A stretch of 64,000 nucleotides of DNA. Source: Ipomoea triloba. Lineage: Eukaryota > Streptophyta > Magnoliopsida > Solanales > Convolvulaceae. Under the pieces are notes generated by a model, which was given only the letters and a program-made list of their open reading frames with translations, did no database searches and was not told where the DNA came from. Positions 58,935 through 64,000 of the stretch are shown one piece after another. The stretch lies in the NCBI RefSeq assembly GCF_003576645.1, contig NC_044917.1, positions 2,984,642 through 3,048,641 on the forward strand. The letters are read 5' to 3'. Numbering within the stretch: the stretch's first letter is position 1; each line of letters starts with the position of its first letter. A program made the translations under genes and the position numbers.

Positions 58935-61900
58935 ATGGGAACGCTCTACCTTAAACCGGAAACCCTACATGACGACCTCAAGGTCACAATCCTCGACTCC
59001 GGTCTCATATTTCCGTCTCAGGAAACCACGAAACGTACGATGTTCTTGTCCAACATCGACAAAGTCCTTAACTTTGATGTGCAGACGGTTCACTTCTTCC
59101 CCGCCTGCCCCGGTTTCCCGCCGGAGATAGTGGCCGGAAAGATAAAGAATGCGCTGCGGAGGTTGTTGGTCACTAATACTTATGATTTCTTGGCCGGGAG
59201 GCTTAAGAAGAATGAGGAGTCGGAGCGGGTGGAGATAGAGTGCAACGCGGCGGGGCTTGGGTTTGCGGTGGCTTCCAGTGAGTTTGCGCTGGAGGATATC
59301 GGCGACTTGGTTTATCCCAACCCGGCTTTCCGGCAACTCGTGACGATGAGCTTTGATTTCGTCGCTAAAGAGGATCAACCACTTTGTTTCGTCCAGGTAC
59401 ACAAATTATACATCTTATTACTTAGTTACATATGTTTTACTCGGACCAGCCCTCCGTAATGACTTATTACTTTTCTTGATTTAGGGTGGTCAGATGAACA
59501 ATTTAAATTTACATTTTGTAATCTTTTGCTGATTAAGATCACTAAACAGGTTTTATTCTGTTCACACATTTGGATAGTGGGTTTTAATCATTACCAAAAA
59601 AAAAGAAAAAAGAATGAAAGCCCAATATTCATAAATTTAATCTAAAAAACACAGCAGAAATTCCATAATTTGCTAGGGATTACATATATTAGTATGCATG
59701 CGTGTTTGAAATCATAGACACATTCGGTTTGGTCGGTCTGATCCGATCTTCAGTGCTTAAGATCTTAGCAGGGAAGATCTGAGTGCATGATAGAGACTTT
59801 AACGTGAACATTATTGCATGATAGACACGCAAACACAAGATCTGAGTGTTTAAGGGGCAAGGAAACCTGTAGCCACTATTCGAGAGTATACACTGGGTAA
59901 TTCAATTTGTGACTTTAGTCTGTAAAAGATCACAATGAAATTAGCTCATAACAACTAATCCAAATCAAGAAGGTTAATATGTGACTTCTATTAAAAATTA
60001 AAATTGTAACGGTGTGGTTACATAGTTAACAATTTGACCAATTTAGTTAAGTTTATCCACTTATCATTTTGGTGGTTGGAACACGGAAGCTGCTATGATA
60101 GGTTGCATTATTATTCCCCTTTTCCCCTGACTATACCCAACTACCCATTATATATAAGCCATGCCCATATTTTCGGTGCAACTGTATTTGAGGCTAGTTC
60201 TAGACAGTATTAAATATTCCATAATTATGTACATCATTGACAATACACATAATTATGTTCCTACATTAATTCGGTGGGATGTATCATATATGATTACATC
60301 AGTCATTATTAGTAGGACCTACATACAAACTGTCTACTATTTTTATTTTTATTTTTTTTTAAATTTCCAATAAGCAACTTAATTAAACTTCTCCCAGAGA
60401 TTGAATTTACAATTTTAAGAATATCATATTTTGACTTAACAAAACATGTGACATAATGTAAATCGTAGTAATTCACTAACTAAAACAAGGATTTGTTCAC
60501 AAGAGATTTTTTTACTTTGGCACACTCTCACACTGTCGAATCCTGATCTGTTCCTCTAATCTGAATCAGTGACTTAAGCTAGCATGAGACAATAAACAAC
60601 TTTAAGCTGGTTTATGTAGTTTATACATCCTGATTCATAAATCAAAGTTATTTATTACAAGTAGGGGTTTTATTTTGTATGTTGTCGACTTGTCGTGGAT
60701 TACGACAGATTTGGGCATTAACTGCTTGCCTTAATTTGTAGGTGACGGCGTTTAAATGCGGTGGTTTTTCCTTGGGAACATCGATGAATCACATTTCCTT
60801 CGACGGAAGCGGCTTTAAGATGTTTCTAGAAAATCTGGCGGCTCTAGCCTTTAACGATGACGGCCCGTTGGCGGTGGTCCCATGCAACGACCGTTCTCTG
60901 CTCGCCGCGCGATCACCGCCGCAAGTCACCTTCCCGCACCCGGAGCTGCTGAAAGTGAACCTCCCCGCCGGGGAGGAGATGGCGCCGCCGGTGTTCGACA
61001 GCCTCAAGGAGGACCTCTCCTTCGAGATCTTCCAGCTCAGCTCCGCCGACATAGACGGGCTGAAGGACAAGGCCAAGGCGCCCGACAACGTCAAAACCAA
61101 GGTGACCGGTTTCAACTCCTTGACCGCCGCCATATGGAGGTGCAAGGTATAGAACTATGACTGGAATGATAATACATTATTAAGATAAACAGAATATATA
61201 CAGATATAGCAGAGAAGTTACATATTAATAGGAATCACTGTTTTAAAAATCGGCTGACTAAGGGTTGGGCGTCCCTAAATCAAGGCAAATTGTTCTCTAG
61301 GCGCCTTCTAGCGCCTAATTCGGCCTACTGGGTTGAGTTGGCTGCAAACTCTGTTGAATTTGGTCGAGTTAACACACTCAACTCGACCGAGTTAACTCGA
61401 GCGAGTGTTATTAATTTTTTTTATTATATATATATATAATATAATATATAATACAATATATGACGTACATTCACATAGGTGCACTATTTTTTGTTTGTTT
61501 TTATATGTAGCTGTTGCCTACTGCCCGACTAGCCCTAACGCTTACTACAATTTTTGTTGGTTGGAATAATGTAAAATTTATTCTACACCAAATAAATATA
61601 ACAACTAAACTAATATAATTAATCTGTAATACAAGGCACTCTCGTGCGGCGGGGACAACAACTCCGACCNNNNNNNNNNNNNNNNNNNNNNNNNNNNNNN
61701 NNNNNNNNNNNNNNNNNNNNNNNNNNNNNNNNNNNNNNNNNNNNNNNNNNNNNNNNNNNNNTCCGCCGGAGGCTGAACCCGCCGCTGCCGGATTCATATT
61801 CCGGCAACGCCGTGCTCACCGGCTACGCCACCGCGAAGTGCGCGGAGCTGGAAGAAGGCCCGTTCTGGAAGACGGTGCAAATGGTTTACGAAGGGGCGGC

Positions 61901-62198
61901 GAGGATGACCGACGAGTACGCCCGGTCGGCGATCGACTGGGGAGAGCTCTACAAAGGGTTCCCGCACGGCGAGTTCCTGGTGTCGTCGTGGTGGCGATTA
62001 GGGTTTGAAGGAGTGCAGTTTCCATGGGGAAAACCTAAGTACAGTTGCCCTGTCGTTTATCATCGGAAGGACATAATCCTGCTGTTTCCCGACATCGATA
62101 ACGGCGGAAATAGCAACCGCGGAGTGAATGTTTTGGTCGCTTTGCCCCCTAAAGAGATGGAGAAATTCAAATCACTGTTCCACAAATTCTTGGCTTGA
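58935..62198 (+). CDS. BAHD acyltransferase (HXXXD-type), interrupted by assembly gap
   Basis: Cytosolic acyl-CoA-dependent acyltransferase. The N-terminal style (FLSNIDKVLNFDVQTVHFF) points towards the hydroxycinnamoyl/fatty-acyl cuticle-suberin group of BAHD enzymes, but the substrate is not certain. Three exons: 58935-59396, 60742-61146, 61636-62198. The catalytic HXXXDG is intact (His171, Asp175, Gly176 in MNHISFDG). The second family motif, DFGWG, is replaced by QFPWG in the C-terminal part (VQFPWGKPKY). Exon 3 contains a 92-base run of N. Reading phase before the gap does not match the phase after it, so the gap length is wrong by one or two bases modulo three, or a frameshift is hidden there. 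With that corrected the product is about 476 residues, normal for the family. ATG 58935 is chosen because the frame upstream of it lacks another ATG. Confidence 0.9.
61670..61761. other. Assembly gap (92 N)
   Basis: Undetermined bases inside exon 3 of the BAHD gene. The flanks are GC-rich coding DNA. About 30 residues of the protein are unread. Confidence 0.99.
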
Positions 62199-62689
62199 TC
62201 TTCGTGGTCTTCATCGTATCATCGTCATATTAATCCTCAATCATCTTTGTTGAATATTTGAAGCAAATATATATTTATGTATGGATGCAATATGTAAAAT
62301 GGTTGATCAAGGGATTAATGTACAAGTAATAAACATATCATTTGTTTTCTTTTCACCAATATTTCGATATCAAAAATTTCAAAAAAGAAAAAAGAAAAAA
62401 AGACCATCAGTAAAGTCACAACATCCAATTTTTTATTAGCTTTATAGTGGTATTCTTGTCTGACTCAATCAACTGTGAACAATTTTGAATTGTTTATCTT
62501 ATTGTGATCTTTTATCAGTCAGGGTCATTACAAGGATGACCCTATCGATTATTGTCGTTGAATTATGGACAACCTAAGGTTATTTACTGTCCTTAGGCGT
62601 TCTTCTCCCAAAACACACCTTTGGACAACAACAACTGTGGGGTTTCCTATAAATCAAAGGTTAATGTTATATTAATGTAAATTTTACAA

Positions 62690-63000
62690 TGCACCGGAGT
62701 CCACATTACATTGTGAACCCTATTTCAAAATGACAGTCATATTATGTACCTATTGTTAACATATTATGTATATTTAACTGATTATATGTACATATAAATA
62801 AATTGAAGGTACATACTACATGTACATAATATTTAATTGTAGTGTTGTAATATGTATATAATTTATTAAGTGCAAGTACATTATACGTTAACTATAAATA
62901 CGTATAATACTACATATACATAATATGATAGTTATAATAGATACATAATTTATTAATTAAAGACTAAAAATACATAATATGTTAATTATAAATAAATAAT
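62690..63000. repeat. AT-rich dispersed repeat block
   Basis: It opens with GCACCGGAGTCCACATTACA and then has many near copies of ATTATGTAC and TACATAATATG in both directions. It looks like a decayed member of the family at 19,822 and 48,760; the ends were not resolved. Confidence 0.4.
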
Positions 63001-63104
63001 CTGAGTTATTTTAGATCAAGATCCAAAATGCAAAATTGATCATGCTCTATGATATAATAATTGATTAATGTACTATATAATTGTTGTGATATATATATAC
63101 ATAT

Positions 63105-63228
63105 ATAACTGCTCACTTCTAACCAATATAGTTAACGTGATGGTTCAGCACCTCATCCCTTAAGTATGAGGGCCGGGGTGAATGGAGCAAACCAATTGGC
63201 TGGGAAAAACCCATAACTGCTCACTTCT
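63105..63228 (+). mobile_element. 92-bp short retroposon with 16-bp target duplication
   Basis: ATAACTGCTCACTTCT occurs at 63,105-63,120 and 63,213-63,228, exact over 16 bp. The 92-bp insert (63,121-63,212) includes GTGATGGTTCAGCACCTCATCCC and ends GGGAAAAACCC. The size, exact target duplication and tRNA-like head fit a short or truncated SINE. It has no coding capacity. Confidence 0.75.
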
Positions 63229-63784
63229 ATAAGACAGGCCGGCCGTTACCATTACAAAATAATAAACTCTAGGCCCATGTACAAATAAAGAGATTATTTC
63301 ACCTAACTTTGATAAGTGTCAATATACGAGGCAATAAAGGAGAATATTATACATGTAGAATAATGGTGAGGATAACAATGGAAGTGGATGATAATATACT
63401 TAATATGCTTATTTTTATAATTGTTTTATATATGTTAGATCTTCCAAAATGAATAGCCGTAATTGATTCTTAATTTTCTTATAAAAGGGGGTTCTCATGA
63501 CGTCCGTACTTCTCGTTTTGTATGTGTATTTCTAAGTAGAGTCATTATTTGTATATAATAAAAAAAAAACACGCTTTTTTCAAAAATGGGTGAGCGCACA
63601 ACTTTCATACTTGAATGTCACCAATCCAATTATTCCTAACACCATCTCAATTGGATAATTTAGGAGATAGGGAGTGGACGAGGGTTTTTTTATTTTTTTT
63701 TTATTTTTAAGGGATTGAAGGATATAGCACATAATATATGCGACAATAAGGAATTAGTCATTAGCTAGTACTAATGGTTAGATT

Positions 63785-63979
63785 GGAATTGACAAAGGTT
63801 ATTAGATTGGACCATAAAGTGATTATTGTCAAATGAATTTGAATTATGCGTAATCTAGCATGCTTAAACCTCTAGGTTTTTATTATGCAGTGGGACCAAT
63901 ATTAATGGACAGTTCGTAAGAAAATATGTATTATCTAGGGAAATCAATATCGGTATGTTAATTACATATCATGTACAAC
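63785..63979 (+). repeat. Long direct repeat, copy 2 (downstream of BAHD gene)
   Basis: Same orientation as 57,579-57,771, about 6.2 kb apart, with a few substitutions and small insertions (for example ATTA inserted after CCAAT). It runs into poly-T at the window edge, just as copy 1 does. A second BAHD copy may follow beyond the window. Confidence 0.9.
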
Positions 63980-64000
63980 TTTTTTTTTTTTTTTTTTTTT

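Larger units (their letters stand above)
62199..63784. other. AT-rich spacer downstream of the BAHD gene
   Basis: It contains the BAHD 3' untranslated region, an AT-rich repeat block (about 62,690-63,000, with many TACATAATATGTTAA-like motifs related to 19,822) and a short SINE-like insertion at 63,121-63,212. No gene was recognised. Confidence 0.55.

Noticed and set aside
1..64000. CRISPR arrays, bacterial operons, tRNA or rRNA genes
   Set aside because: The window is plant nuclear DNA. I saw no array of spaced direct repeats and no full tRNA or rRNA sequence; tRNA-like boxes occur only in SINE-like repeats.

Overview
This is a stretch of nuclear DNA from a flowering plant, almost certainly a eudicot. 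The evidence is GT-AG introns in seven of eight genes, AT-rich spacers full of MITEs, SINE-like repeats and a Helitron remnant, plant-only gene families (BABY BOOM, a P-class PPR protein, a BAHD acyltransferase) and chloroplast-targeted enzymes. I cannot name the species; an asterid is only a guess.

Layout. 1-3,700: AT-rich DNA with a possible minus-strand TATA-driven transcript start, a ~200-bp tandem duplication and the 3' end of a decayed Helitron. 3,811-10,659 (+): gamma-tubulin complex protein 2, 21 exons. 11,002-13,419 (-): intronless PPR protein. 13,564-14,367: Harbinger-type MITE with a Stowaway MITE nested in it. 15,409-19,557 (+): acetolactate synthase regulatory subunit, 12 exons. 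19,558-27,834: long spacer with SINE-like and MITE-like repeats. 27,835-31,329 (+): BABY BOOM, nine exons including a 9-nt one. 32,571-36,638 (+): TMEM62-like metallophosphoesterase. 38,276-43,773 (-): CMP-sialic-acid-transporter-like nucleotide-sugar transporter, 14 exons. 45,698-49,287 (-): chloroplast phosphoglycolate phosphatase, 11 exons. 49,288-58,934: repeat-rich spacer with a young foldback Mutator-like element and several MITEs and SINEs. 58,935-62,198 (+): BAHD acyltransferase interrupted by an assembly gap. 62,199-64,000: AT-rich spacer ending in a copy of the DNA that lies upstream of the BAHD gene.

The genes do not form a pathway. They are independent single-copy-looking loci with separate roles: microtubule nucleation, organelle RNA metabolism, branched-chain amino acid synthesis, embryo and meristem identity, a membrane phosphoesterase, Golgi sugar transport, photorespiration and acyl transfer. 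I joined the exons by hand, checking splice sites and reading phase at every junction; all join in frame except across the run of Ns in the BAHD gene.

I see no clearly new gene system. The most interesting points are: (i) six tiny poly(A)/poly(T) insertions, each flanked by a 15-17 bp target duplication and most sharing a TTTTC-A(n) end; (ii) a 776-bp foldback element with nearly perfect ~250-bp arms, nine hairpin-forming internal units and a 9-bp target duplication; (iii) a ~190-bp near-identical repeat on both sides of the BAHD gene, suggesting tandem duplication; (iv) a degenerate DFGWG motif in that BAHD enzyme; (v) a run of short upstream reading frames before BABY BOOM.
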